Counted from the stretch's first letter, positions 16,149 through 24,306 are shown. The stretch is DNA of 64,000 nt from Nocardioides lianchengensis (GCF_900101465.1 NZ_FMZM01000004.1:173790-237789), one strand, 5' to 3'. Numbers and translations are program-made. The notes: generated by a model not told the origin, from the sequence alone.

Positions 16149-17308
16149 GACGCGTCCGCCAGGGCCCGCTCGAGCCGGGCCGCCGCCGGGCCCGTCACCT
16201 CGCGTCCGTCGGCCTCGAACCGTACGGCGGTCTCCATCCGCACCAGCCCGCCCTCGTCCCGAGCCGGGACCGCGACCTCCCGCAGCCGACGGGTGCCGTC
16301 CCGGTCCCGGACCAGGTGAAGGACCAGGTCGACGCCGGAGGCCAGCTGACTGTGGGCGGCGTGGCGCCCGAGCCCGGCGGCCAGGGCCAGCGCCTCCACC
16401 CGAGCGGGTACGTCGGCCGCGGAGTTGGCGTGCAGGGTGCCGCAGCCGCCCTCGTGGCCGGTGTTGAGCGCCGCCAGCAGGTCGACGACCTCGCCGCCCC
16501 GCACCTCGCCGACCACCAGCCGGTCGGGCCGCATCCGCAGCGCCTGGCGGACCAGCGTGCGGACGTCGATCGCACCGGCTCCCTCGATGTTGGCCGGGCG
16601 ACCCTCCAGCCCGACCACGTGCGGGTGGTCGGGCCGCAGCTCCGAGGCGTCCTCGACGACGACCAGCCGCTCCTCGTCCGGGACGGTCGCCAGCAGCGCG
16701 GCCAGCAGGGTGGTCTTGCCGCTGCCGGTGCCGCCGCTGACCAGGAACGCGAGCCGCGCGGCCACCACGGCGGCCAGCAGCCGGGCCGCTCCGGGACCGA
16801 GCATCCCGGCGCCGACCAGCCCGGTCACCGTGAACTGGCGCGCGCTGGGCACGCGGAGGGAGAGGACCGTGCCAGGCCGGGCCACCGGGGCCAGGACGGC
16901 GTGGAAGCGGGTGCCGTCGGCGAGCCGGACGTCGGCGTACGGCGAGGCGTCGTCGAGTCGTCGCCCGGCGGTGGCGGCCAGCCGCTGGGCCAGCCGGCGG
17001 ACCGCCTCGTCGTCGGGGAAACGTACGTCGGTCGCCTCCAGCCCGTCGCCCCGGTCGACGTGGACAGCGCCCGGACCGTTGACCAGCACGTCGGTCACGC
17101 CGGGCAGCCGGAGCAGCGGCTCCAGCGGCCCCGCGCCCAGGACGTCGCGCCGCAGCGCGTCGTGGACGGCCAGGACGGTCGCGTCGCCCACCGGCCGGCC
17201 GGCGCGTCGCAGGGCCTCGGCCACCCGGTGCGGCGTCAGGTCGCCGGCCCGGCTGACCAGGTCGTCGCGGACCGCCTCGAGGACGCCGGCCGGCAGGTCG
17301 GCCGTCAC
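16145..17308 (-). CDS. tadA: TadA/CpaF-type secretion ATPase
   Basis: This encodes 387 residues. N-terminal domain (ADLTPHRVAEALRRAG), then Walker A SGGTGSGKTTLLAALL, Asp-box VVVEDASELR, and MRPDRLVVGEVRGGEVVDLLAALNTGHEGG, the Walker B/His-box of GspE-type ATPases. It powers pilus assembly or secretion at the inner membrane. It belongs to the 'helicase/secretion neighborhood ATPase' subgroup by context. It overlaps the CpaE-like gene upstream by 4 bp. Confidence 0.9.
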   Translation of the reverse strand: MTADLPAGVLEAVRDDLVSRAGDLTPHRVAEALRRAGRPVGDATVLAVHDALRRDVLGAGPLEPLLRLPGVTDVLVNGPGAVHVDRGDGLEATDVRFPDDEAVRRLAQRLAATAGRRLDDASPYADVRLADGTRFHAVLAPVARPGTVLSLRVPSARQFTVTGLVGAGMLGPGAARLLAAVVAARLAFLVSGGTGSGKTTLLAALLATVPDEERLVVVEDASELRPDHPHVVGLEGRPANIEGAGAIDVRTLVRQALRMRPDRLVVGEVRGGEVVDLLAALNTGHEGGCGTLHANSAADVPARVEALALAAGLGRHAAHSQLASGVDLVLHLVRDRDGTRRLREVAVPARDEGGLVRMETAVRFEADGREVTGPAAARLERALADAS

Positions 17309-18351
17309 GCGGCGGCCCGGGTCAGGGCCATCCGGTCCAGGACCGCGCCGGCGCTCCGGCCCAGCGGCCCGCGCCAGGACCGCACCGGGCCGAGCCCGAG
17401 GTCGATCGCCTCGTCGAGCCCGCGCTGGTGGCCCATCTGGGTGAGCACGGGGACGCCGGTCGCCCGCGCCACCTCCGCGGCGTCGAGGCCGCTGCCGCGG
17501 ACCACCAGCCGGACCGCGCCCCGGTCGGGCAGCCGCCCGCAGACCCGACCGGCCGAGGCGACGCCGGCCACGGTCGGCGCGACCAGCACGAGCACCAGGT
17601 CGCAGCGGGCCGCGACCTCGTCGATCACCGGATCGGCCACCCGGGGCAGGTCGACGACGACCGTGTCGTGGCCGCGCTGGGCCGCCGAGAGGGCCTCGCG
17701 CACCGCGAACGCCTGGAGCGTGCCGCGGGAGCCGGCGTGCCAGGTCAGCGCCCCGACGCCGTCGCGGCGCGGCAGCGCTTCGCGCAGGGAGCGGGCGCTG
17801 AGCCGCCCGGTCGTCTGGCAGAGCGCGTCCCAGCGGATGCCGTCGCGCGACTCCACTCCCAGCACCCGGTCGATGCCGGGGCCGAGCGGGTCGGTGTCGA
17901 CGACGACCGCGGGACCGCCGCGGCCCGCGACCTGGCCGAGCGCGCAGGCGAAGGTGGTCGCCCCCGCCCCGCCGGACCCGCCGGTGACCCCGATCGTCAG
18001 GCCCCGGGCCGGCCGGTCGTCGCCGAGGTCGGTGAGGACCTCCACCAGCCAGGCGTCGGAGCGCGGCAGGTCCGTGACGCTCTCGGCGCCGACCTCGAGG
18101 GCCAGCCGGAACAGGCCGTCCGGAGAGGTGCCCCAGGACATCAGGTGCAGGCCACTGCGGCGGGGCGGGCCGAGGCGGGCCATCTCCAGGGCCAGGTCGG
18201 CCCCGAGCAGCACGAGCGGAGCCGCGGTCCAGGCGCGCAGCGCGGCGCCGACGTCGGAGGCGACCTCCGGGGTGACACCGGCGGCCGCGGCCAGCCGGAG
18301 CAGCTCGTCGAGGAGGGTGTCGTCGCGGGTGACGAAGAGGGGTGGGTTCAT
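17305..18351 (-). CDS. CpaE/Ssd-like septum-site-determining protein
   Basis: This encodes 348 residues. The N-terminal receiver-like domain lacks an obvious phospho-Asp. The C-terminal half is a ParA/MinD-type ATPase with the deviant Walker A region GVTGGSGGAGATTFACALG and a VVVDTDPLGPG motif. In this family (Rv3660c 'Ssd', CpaE in Caulobacter) the protein localises the secretion machinery or affects septation. ATG 18351 gives the conserved MNPPLFVTRDD start; an in-frame GTG at 18375 is possible but less likely. It is the first gene of the main tad operon, and the 34-bp element lies 67 bp upstream. Confidence 0.85.
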   Translation of the reverse strand: MNPPLFVTRDDTLLDELLRLAAAAGVTPEVASDVGAALRAWTAAPLVLLGADLALEMARLGPPRRSGLHLMSWGTSPDGLFRLALEVGAESVTDLPRSDAWLVEVLTDLGDDRPARGLTIGVTGGSGGAGATTFACALGQVAGRGGPAVVVDTDPLGPGIDRVLGVESRDGIRWDALCQTTGRLSARSLREALPRRDGVGALTWHAGSRGTLQAFAVREALSAAQRGHDTVVVDLPRVADPVIDEVAARCDLVLVLVAPTVAGVASAGRVCGRLPDRGAVRLVVRGSGLDAAEVARATGVPVLTQMGHQRGLDEAIDLGLGPVRSWRGPLGRSAGAVLDRMALTRAAA

Positions 18352-18417
18352 GGCGAGGACGTTCCCCGCCCGCACCGACCGGTCATGCCGGTCCCGGGTG
18401 GGCCTGGGGACGACGCC

Positions 18418-18451
18418 TGCGGGAGCGCCACCTGTGCACGGTTCGTGGCCC
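18418..18451. promoter_or_regulatory. Copy 2 of the 34-bp tad element
   Basis: Shares 29 of 34 bases with 14602-14635 in the same orientation. It lies in the divergent gap between the CpaE-like gene and the HAD phosphatase gene, 67 bp before the former and 32 bp before the latter. Confidence 0.55.
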
Positions 18452-18482
18452 GCTCCGTGCCTCGGGTCTCTACGATGAGGGC

Positions 18483-19280
18483 ATGACCGCCCCGGTGCCG
18501 AAGCCCACCGCCGCGTTCTTCGACCTCGACAAGACGATCATCGCCAAGTCGAGCACCCTGGCGTTCAGCAAGCCGTTCCAGGCCGGCGGACTGATCTCCC
18601 GGCGGGCCGTGCTGCGCTCGGCGTACGCCCAGTTCGTCTACCTGGTCGGCGGCGCCGACCACGACCAGATGGAGAAGATGCGGCAGTTCATGTCGCAGCT
18701 CTGCGCCGGCTGGGACGTCGCCACGGTCCGCGAGATCGTCGCCGACACGCTCCACAACATCGTCGACCCCCTCGTGTACGACGAGGCCGTCTCGCTCATC
18801 GAGGAGCACCACGCGGCCGGTCGCGACGTCGTCGTCGTGTCCGCGAGCGGGATCGAGGTGGTGGAGCCGATCGCCGAGATGCTCGGCGCCGACCTGGTCA
18901 TCGCGACCCGGATGGAGATCGCCGACGGCAAGTACACCGGCGAGATCGCCTACTACGCCTACGCCGAGGAGAAGGCTCGCGCCGTCAGCGAGCTCGCGGA
19001 GCGCCGCGGCTACGACCTCGCGCAGTCCTACGCCTACAGCGACTCGGTCACCGACGTCCCGATGCTCGCGGCCGTCGGTCACGCCTTCGCGGTCAACCCC
19101 GACCGCGACCTGCGGCGCGCCGCCCAGGACCGCGGCTGGCCGGTCCTGGTCTTCACCCGGCCCGTGACGCTGCGCAGCCGGGTCCTCCCGCCGCGACCGG
19201 CGCTGGCCGCGCTAGCCGTCGGCGGGGTCGTCGCCGTCGGCGGCGTCATCTGGGCCAACGCCCGCAAGCACCGCCGCTAG
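18483..19280 (+). CDS. HAD-IB family phosphatase (SerB-like)
   Basis: This encodes 265 residues. Motif I FFDLDKTII (DxDxT), motif II VVVVSASG, Lys motif near the centre and motif III AYSDSVTDVPML define an HAD subfamily IB phosphatase. Similar actinobacterial proteins (Rv3661, Streptomyces 'inhibition of morphological differentiation' protein) sit at the same place next to the CpaE-like gene. The substrate is unknown; phosphoserine-like or lipid phosphates are possible. A C-terminal hydrophobic helix (ALAALAVGGVVAVGGVIWA) suggests membrane attachment. TACGAT six bases before ATG 18483 suggests a leaderless transcript. Confidence 0.9.
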   Translation: MTAPVPKPTAAFFDLDKTIIAKSSTLAFSKPFQAGGLISRRAVLRSAYAQFVYLVGGADHDQMEKMRQFMSQLCAGWDVATVREIVADTLHNIVDPLVYDEAVSLIEEHHAAGRDVVVVSASGIEVVEPIAEMLGADLVIATRMEIADGKYTGEIAYYAYAEEKARAVSELAERRGYDLAQSYAYSDSVTDVPMLAAVGHAFAVNPDRDLRRAAQDRGWPVLVFTRPVTLRSRVLPPRPALAALAVGGVVAVGGVIWANARKHRR

Positions 19281-19342
19281 CGGCGAAGAGGCAGGAACCT
19301 TCCACCTGCCGCCACCCCCGCCGGCGCGCCTAGCGTCCCCGT

Positions 19343-19837
19343 ATGGAGACGATCGACGCCCCGGGTGAGCAGGGTCCGCAGGTCGGCCTGCGCCTCGTCA
19401 CGACGTACGACGACACGACGCGTCGCGTCGACCTCGCACTGCGCGGCAGTCACGGCCTGCTGGTCGAGGACGGCGTCGCGACCCCGTTCCCGGTCGAGCG
19501 GCTCTGGCCGGTGGTCCGCGACCTGCTGCCGCCGCTCGAGCACCTGCGCGCCGACCCGCCGTCGACGCGGCACCGCACCGGCGGCCCGCCCGGTCCGACC
19601 TTCGTCGAGGACTGCCGCGCGTCGGTGGTGCTGGCGACGGTGGCCGGCAGCGCCGAGTCCGAGCACGTCAGCGTCCGCACCTGGCTCGCGACCGGCACCG
19701 AGCTCTGGTCGGTCACGCCGGGCGCGTCCGGCAACGACGTCCGGCAGGCCCAGCCCGGCAGCCTCGCCGAGCTCCTCGTCTGGGACGTCACCGCCGCGAT
19801 GGAGGCCCTGGTCCGGGCCCTGGAGGCGGCGTCGTGA
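19343..19837 (+). CDS. Hypothetical protein, first gene of the WXG100-hydrolase operon
   Basis: This encodes 164 residues with no recognised domain. It is predicted soluble with alternating strands and a C-terminal helix (SLAELLVWDVTAAMEALVRALEAA). TAGCGT lies six bases upstream of ATG 19343, fitting a leaderless start. Its stop overlaps the GTG of the next gene by 4 bp, so the products are probably functionally linked. By position it could be a chaperone or accessory factor for the WXG100-hydrolase, as small proteins often are beside ESX-type substrates; this is inference only. Confidence 0.7.
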   Translation: METIDAPGEQGPQVGLRLVTTYDDTTRRVDLALRGSHGLLVEDGVATPFPVERLWPVVRDLLPPLEHLRADPPSTRHRTGGPPGPTFVEDCRASVVLATVAGSAESEHVSVRTWLATGTELWSVTPGASGNDVRQAQPGSLAELLVWDVTAAMEALVRALEAAS

Positions 19838-21177
19838 CCACCCTCGGGATGGACACCGACGCCGCCCGCAACGCCAGCAACGACCTGCAGGGCGGCGCCG
19901 ACCAGATCACCGGCCTGGCCCAGCGCCTCGACGGGCTGCTGATGCAGCTGGAGTGGAACGGCCCCGACGCCGAGCGGGTCCGGGCCAGCTGGCAGGAGCA
20001 GGAGCGCCGCCAGCTCGACTCCACCGCCGAGCACCTCACCTCGCTCGTCACCCTGATCCGCCAGGAGGCCGACGCCCAGGACCACGCCTCCGGCCAGGCC
20101 TCCGGTGGTACGACGGGCGGCGGCGTCGACGGCACCCTCGAGCAGGAGCAGGCCGACGGCGGGATCACCGGCTGGCTCGGCGCCCACCTCGGCGCGTTCT
20201 TCCAGGGCGTCGGCCGCACGCTCGACGGTGCCGGCGACCTGGTGGGCAAGCTCGGCGACGTCCTGTCCGGCGAGGACGTCCCGGTCGCCGCGATCGCCGC
20301 CAGCGCCCTGACCACGGTCGGCTCGGCCGCCGGCGCGATCTACAACGGCATCACCGGCGAGGACCAGGGCTGGTTCAAGGAGGGCCCGGGCCTGGCCGGC
20401 ACCCCAAGCGCCGTACCGACCGACCCGACGCAGGCCAGCCAGTTCCAGCCCGCGCTCACCACCCCCACCGACCTGCCGTCGCTGATGCAGGGCGTCTCCG
20501 ACGGCTACCAGGTCGGCGAGGGGCCGGGCAGCACCGGCGACGTGCGGATCACCCGCGTCGACAACGGCGGCACCCCGGCGTACGTCGTCGCGATCCCCGG
20601 CACCGAGAACTGGTCCCCGGCCGGCGGCGGCCAGCCGCGCGACCTCACCGCGAACCTCTCCCTGGTGGCGGGCAGCCCGTCGGCGGCGAGCGAGTCGGTC
20701 GAGCAGGCGATGCAGGCGGCGAACATCCCGGCCGGCTCCCAGGTGCTGCTCGTCGGCCACAGCCAGGGCGGCATCATCGCCGCCAACCTGGCCAGCGACC
20801 CCGCGTTCGTGGAGCGGTACGGCGTGACCAACGTGCTCACGTACGGCGCCCCGATCGACCACGTGGCCGTCGCGCCGGGGGTCGGCGTGCTGCAGGTCCA
20901 GCACGGTGCGGACGTCGTACCCCGCCTCGACCTGGGGGGCGTCGGCACCTCCCACCCGCAGGCGCCGACGGTGACCCTGGACAGCCCCGGCGGCTTCTGG
21001 CAGCCGGGCGTGAACCACAGCTACACCGAGTACGCCCAGTCGGTCCGCGACGAGCTCGGGGCCGACACCGACGCGGGTCGTATCCTCCGGGAGTACCAGG
21101 CCACGCTCGCGCCGTTCCTGGTCGGACCCGGGGGCTCGGCGAGCGCGGTGGACGTCCCGGTGAGCAGAGGAGACTGA
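19834..21177 (+). CDS. WXG100-like N-terminus fused to alpha/beta hydrolase
   Basis: This encodes 447 residues. Residues 1-90 form a helical hairpin with W41-N42-G43 at the turn, as in WXG100 proteins exported by ESX/type VII systems. A Gly/Gln-rich linker and a helical region follow. Residues about 220-430 look like an alpha/beta hydrolase or lipase: nucleophile elbow GHSQGG with Ser310, probable acid Asp360 (HGADVVP) and His395 (NHSYTEY). No Sec signal is seen, so export, if any, would use a WXG pathway; no EccC/EssC-type gene is in the window. Possible roles are a cell-surface lipase or an interbacterial effector. Confidence 0.8.
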   Translation: MTTLGMDTDAARNASNDLQGGADQITGLAQRLDGLLMQLEWNGPDAERVRASWQEQERRQLDSTAEHLTSLVTLIRQEADAQDHASGQASGGTTGGGVDGTLEQEQADGGITGWLGAHLGAFFQGVGRTLDGAGDLVGKLGDVLSGEDVPVAAIAASALTTVGSAAGAIYNGITGEDQGWFKEGPGLAGTPSAVPTDPTQASQFQPALTTPTDLPSLMQGVSDGYQVGEGPGSTGDVRITRVDNGGTPAYVVAIPGTENWSPAGGGQPRDLTANLSLVAGSPSAASESVEQAMQAANIPAGSQVLLVGHSQGGIIAANLASDPAFVERYGVTNVLTYGAPIDHVAVAPGVGVLQVQHGADVVPRLDLGGVGTSHPQAPTVTLDSPGGFWQPGVNHSYTEYAQSVRDELGADTDAGRILREYQATLAPFLVGPGGSASAVDVPVSRGD

Positions 21178-21178
21178 C

Positions 21179-21535
21179 GTGTCGGCGCTGTCGCGACTCT
21201 TCGGCTCCCGCCCCGACGCGGCCGCCGTCGCGGAGCGGCTCGCCGCGGCCGTCAGTGCGGTCCCGGGGGTCGGCGCCCACGACGTCTCCTACAACCACCA
21301 GCAGTACGCCGGCGGCGCCGTCAGCGGCACCGTCGACGTGCCCGACAGCGAGACGTTCGTGGTGGTGCTGCGGGCCGTGACGAGCACGCTGGTCGGTCAG
21401 CTGGGCAAGGACGCGGACCGGGTGACGGTCTACCTCGCGGGCCGCACGCCGGACAGCGACAGCGTCGTCCCCGGCGACCTGGGGTTCTCCCAGCCACCCC
21501 TCGGACGCGAGCTGGTCCGCCGCTTCTCGGGCTGA
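21179..21535 (+). CDS. Small hypothetical protein downstream of the WXG100-hydrolase
   Basis: This encodes 118 residues. GTG 21179 begins one base after the upstream stop, with AGAGGAG before it. The protein is soluble, with an N-terminal helix and then strands (GGAVSGTVDVPDSETFVVVLRAV). No family is recognised. Its size and tight coupling to a putative effector would suit an immunity or regulatory protein, but nothing in the sequence proves that. Confidence 0.68.
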   Translation: MSALSRLFGSRPDAAAVAERLAAAVSAVPGVGAHDVSYNHQQYAGGAVSGTVDVPDSETFVVVLRAVTSTLVGQLGKDADRVTVYLAGRTPDSDSVVPGDLGFSQPPLGRELVRRFSG

Positions 21536-21599
21536 GGCCTCCCCCTCCGACGGACGAAAGTCAAGGGTTGAACCCCCGGGTCGAGGGGCGTAGACAAGG

Positions 21600-21785
21600 A
21601 CTCACACAACTCCAGAGACGTACACGTGAGCCGGGGTACCCACGCGGCGACCTACCCTTCCTACAGGGTGCTCGCCAACCGGATCTGCCGGTGGCAGCAA
21701 TTGGAATGTGCACGCTTGGTAGCCGACGGTCTCTCGTGTCAGCGGTGGCGTCCGAGTCGGTCTCGACTCGGGCGCCACCTGCATC
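21600..21785 (+). ncRNA. Candidate small RNA between the WXG operon and the Fic-like gene
   Basis: This 257-bp gap has no convincing ORF. TTGAAC (21564-21569), 17 bases, then TAGACA makes a possible promoter, and a strong 16-bp hairpin at 21744-21779 could end the transcript. In between are smaller stems (for example GGCGA...TCGCC around a CTACCCTTCCTACAGGG loop). In Streptomyces and mycobacteria the 6C small RNA is, as I recall, encoded beside the same HAD/Fic-like genes. Loops with six consecutive C are not visible here, so identity with 6C is not established. Confidence 0.3.
21744..21779. terminator. Strong hairpin in the gap before the Fic-like gene
   Basis: A 16-bp stem (21744-21759 with 21764-21779, one G-T pair) with a GTCT loop. 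It lies 13 bp beyond the 3' end of the minus-strand gene at 21793 and could terminate that gene, the candidate small RNA, or both. No T-tract follows. Confidence 0.5.
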
Positions 21786-21792
21786 TCGAGGA

Positions 21793-22521
21793 CTACTCCG
21801 CTGTCCGCCGCAGCGGGCTGGCCTCCGCGGCAGCGGCGTACGCCTCGGCGGCGTAGAGCAGCCAGGCGTGCACGCCCGCCTGGGTGGCGCCGGCGTACCC
21901 GCGCAGGTTCGACTCGTACGCCGGCCGCAGCGCGAGGTGCGCCGCCTCGGGCACGATCAACGACTTCTCGTCGACCCCGCGGGTCGTGAGCACCAGCCGC
22001 TCGGCGGCGCGGGCGATGATCCCGTTGTGGGAGGCGAACGGCGCCGTGGTCGCGAGGCCCGCGTGCACGACCGCCGCGACGACCAGCGCCGGCACCTCGG
22101 TGGGAGCGGTCAGCATCCCGGCCAGGTCGCGCAGCCGGCCGGCGGACTCCGCGTCCCGGGGCCGCCCGAGCCGCTCGGGCTCCACCGAGCCGGACGCGGC
22201 GACCGCGTGCAGCCGGGCCAGCGCCTGCAGCGGGGCGGTCCGCAGGGTCGGCACCAGGCCGAGCAGCTGCGTCGAGAGGCGCACCGCGTCGCGCGCGATG
22301 TCGTCGCCCCGGCCCTCGCGCACCTCGGCGAGCGACGAGGCCGACCCCTCCAGGACGGCGCTCGCGTGGGCGCCGCGGAGCAGCGACTCGGCCGTCGTCT
22401 CCGGAGAGGTACGCCGGAGCCCGCGGTCGCGCAGCACCACGTCGATGCCGTCGCGGGCGGCGGCGTACGCGCTCGGGACGCCCTCCAGGGACACCAGCCA
22501 CGCAAGGGGATCGGCGGTCAC
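21793..22521 (-). CDS. Fic/Doc-like protein with degenerate active-site motif
   Basis: This encodes 242 residues, all-helical. VHAGLATTAPFASHNGIIARA (split about residue 160) lines up with the Fic motif HPFxDGNGRxxR but keeps only PF, NG and R: the catalytic His is replaced (APF) and DGN becomes SHN. AMP-transfer activity is therefore doubtful. The related gene beside acs/tad loci of Streptomyces is often labelled oxidoreductase or Fic family. The start at 22521 is a GTG in the divergent gap with the methyltransferase gene; no clear ribosome site is present. Confidence 0.65.
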   Translation of the reverse strand: MTADPLAWLVSLEGVPSAYAAARDGIDVVLRDRGLRRTSPETTAESLLRGAHASAVLEGSASSLAEVREGRGDDIARDAVRLSTQLLGLVPTLRTAPLQALARLHAVAASGSVEPERLGRPRDAESAGRLRDLAGMLTAPTEVPALVVAAVVHAGLATTAPFASHNGIIARAAERLVLTTRGVDEKSLIVPEAAHLALRPAYESNLRGYAGATQAGVHAWLLYAAEAYAAAAEASPLRRTAE

Positions 22522-22556
22522 GGACGGGAGGCTACCCGCGCGTTAGCCTGGACCGG

Positions 22557-23396
22557 ATGAGTGACCTCCACGCCCGTTCCTTCGGCGCCGTGGCCGACGC
22601 CTACGACCGCGGCCGGCCGTCGTACCCGCGCGACGCCGCGGCGTGGCTGGTCGGCGAGCAGCCGACCACCGTCCTGGAGCTGGGCGCCGGCACCGGCAAG
22701 CTCACCCGGCAGCTCGTCGACCTCGGCCACGACGTGCACGCCACCGATCCCGACGAGGCGATGCTGGCGATCCTGCGCCGCGACCTGCCCGACGTGCGGA
22801 CCACCGTCGGCGGCGCGGAGGAGATCGCCGCCCCGGACGCGTCGTACGACGTGGTGGTGAGCGCGCAGGCCTTCCACTGGTTCGACCTCGACCGGGCGCT
22901 GCCCGAGATCGCGCGCGTCCTGAAGCCCGGCGGCCGGCTGGCGCTGGTGTGGAACGAGCGCGACGAGCGGATCCCGTGGGTGAAGAAGCTCGGCCGGATC
23001 ATCGGCACCCAGGACCGGGCGACCGACCCCACCGAGCCGGTGTCGACCTGCGGGCACTTCGGCTTCGTCGAGGACGCGGTCTTCAAGCACTGGCAGGGCG
23101 TCGACCGCGAGTCGATCATCGACCTGGTCCGCTCCCGCTCGAACGTCGCGGTGCTCGACGAGGAGGCGCGGGCCGCCAAGCTGGAGGAGGTCCGCGCGTT
23201 CTACGCCGACTACGGCCGCGGCATGGACGGGATGCAGCTCCCCTACGTCGTGCGCTGCTTCCGCTCGGTCGTGGCCGACCGGATCGTGCGGCACGCGCCC
23301 GCGGTCGAGGAGCCGGTGTCCTCCGACGACGCGACCCCGATGGAGACCACCTCGGACGGCACCGACACGGACATGCTGCTCATCGACTTCCGCTGA
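22557..23396 (+). CDS. Class I SAM-dependent methyltransferase (UbiE/Methyltransf_11 type)
   Basis: This encodes 279 residues. SFGAVADAYDRGRPSYP start, motif I VLELGAGTGKLTRQL, acidic loop ATDPDEAML, and SAQAFHWFDLDRALPEIARVLKPGG are hallmarks of small-molecule methyltransferases. Substrate is unknown. TAGCCT seven bases upstream of ATG 22557 fits a leaderless transcript. The last 35 residues are acidic and low-complexity. It converges on the DUF559 gene across a long inverted repeat. Confidence 0.85.
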   Translation: MSDLHARSFGAVADAYDRGRPSYPRDAAAWLVGEQPTTVLELGAGTGKLTRQLVDLGHDVHATDPDEAMLAILRRDLPDVRTTVGGAEEIAAPDASYDVVVSAQAFHWFDLDRALPEIARVLKPGGRLALVWNERDERIPWVKKLGRIIGTQDRATDPTEPVSTCGHFGFVEDAVFKHWQGVDRESIIDLVRSRSNVAVLDEEARAAKLEEVRAFYADYGRGMDGMQLPYVVRCFRSVVADRIVRHAPAVEEPVSSDDATPMETTSDGTDTDMLLIDFR

Positions 23397-23397
23397 G

Positions 23398-23479
23398 GGG
23401 GCACTCCCTGGGGGCGAACACCTCGCTCCACCCCCGGTATCGCCGGGATCAGGCGACGTTCGCCCCCGGGGAGTGCCCC
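23398..23479. repeat. 22-bp inverted repeat (GGGGGCGAAC element) between convergent genes
   Basis: Arms 23398-23419 and 23458-23479 pair with one mismatch around a 38-base spacer holding a smaller hairpin. The right arm covers the 3' coding end of the DUF559 gene. It probably acts as a two-way terminator. The same GGGGGCGAAC...GTTCGCCCCC arms with nearly the same spacing recur at 62860-62916, so this is a dispersed element. Confidence 0.75.
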
Positions 23480-24306
23480 GCCCCGATCCGACGCAGGCAG
23501 GCTCGGACCCAGTCCGGCTCGTGCATGACCTGCCACCAGGTGAACCGGAGCACCGTCCACCCGGCGACGACCAGGTCGGTGTAGCGGCGACAGTCGCTCT
23601 GGAACGCGTCCTTCCCCGCGTGGAACTCCCAGGAGTCGGCCTCCAGGACCAGCCGACGCTCGCGGTCGACCAGGTCGGGTCGCACCGTGCGGTCGCCGAG
23701 GTCGATCTCCCCCTGCGGCAGCACGTCGAGCCCGGCCTCGACGGCGAGACCACGCAGCACGGACTCGAACGTGTTGGCGGCCAACGGCGACGCGAGCTCG
23801 GCGACCCGGACCGCCCGGGCGGCGCCCTTGCCCCGCACGGCCCGAGCAGCGCGGACGACGAGCTCGTGGTCCACCCCCGCGCGCAGGGCGGAGTCGGCCA
23901 CGGCGAGCGCCTCCGGGAAGGCGCAGCGCCGGGCGCAGTCGACGACGGTGCGCACCGGCGAGGTCACGAACCCGGACTCCTCGGACAGGTCCGCCCAGAG
24001 GACCTGGGCGCGGCGCTCTGCGGGCACCTGCCGGTTGCGCGGCACCGTGACCCACGGCGACGACGGCGCGTGCGGGATCTCCCAGCCATGCAGCTGCGCG
24101 GCGCTCAAGTGCGAGGCCATGCCGCGCAGCTCGACCGCGCGTCGCAGCGCCCGGTCCGCGTCGGAGGTGCGGTAGCGCCCGCGTCCCACGCGGACGATGT
24201 CACCGCGTTCCTCAGCGAGACGAACCCGCTTGGGCGAGGTCAGCCGGACCAGTACGGCGGTCGTCGCCACGCCGCCCAGCTCGGCCATCGCCTCCAGGAC
24301 CTCCAT
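23449..24306 (-). CDS. DUF559 nuclease-like protein with AbiEi-type N-terminus
   Basis: This encodes 285 residues. The N-terminal 60 residues form a winged helix like the AbiEi antitoxin/transcriptional regulator domain (VLVRLTSPKRVRLAEERGDIVRVGRGRYRT). The C-terminal third has RPDLVDRERRLVLEADSWEFHAG..DCRRYTDLVVAGWTVLRFTW, a PD-(D/E)xK Vsr-like/DUF559 nuclease core. Proteins of this kind are very common in actinobacteria; their job is unproven, with phage defence or DNA repair proposed. The ATG at 24306 is divergent from the kinase gene. No partner toxin is adjacent. Confidence 0.8.
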   Translation of the reverse strand: MEVLEAMAELGGVATTAVLVRLTSPKRVRLAEERGDIVRVGRGRYRTSDADRALRRAVELRGMASHLSAAQLHGWEIPHAPSSPWVTVPRNRQVPAERRAQVLWADLSEESGFVTSPVRTVVDCARRCAFPEALAVADSALRAGVDHELVVRAARAVRGKGAARAVRVAELASPLAANTFESVLRGLAVEAGLDVLPQGEIDLGDRTVRPDLVDRERRLVLEADSWEFHAGKDAFQSDCRRYTDLVVAGWTVLRFTWWQVMHEPDWVRACLRRIGAGHSPGANVA

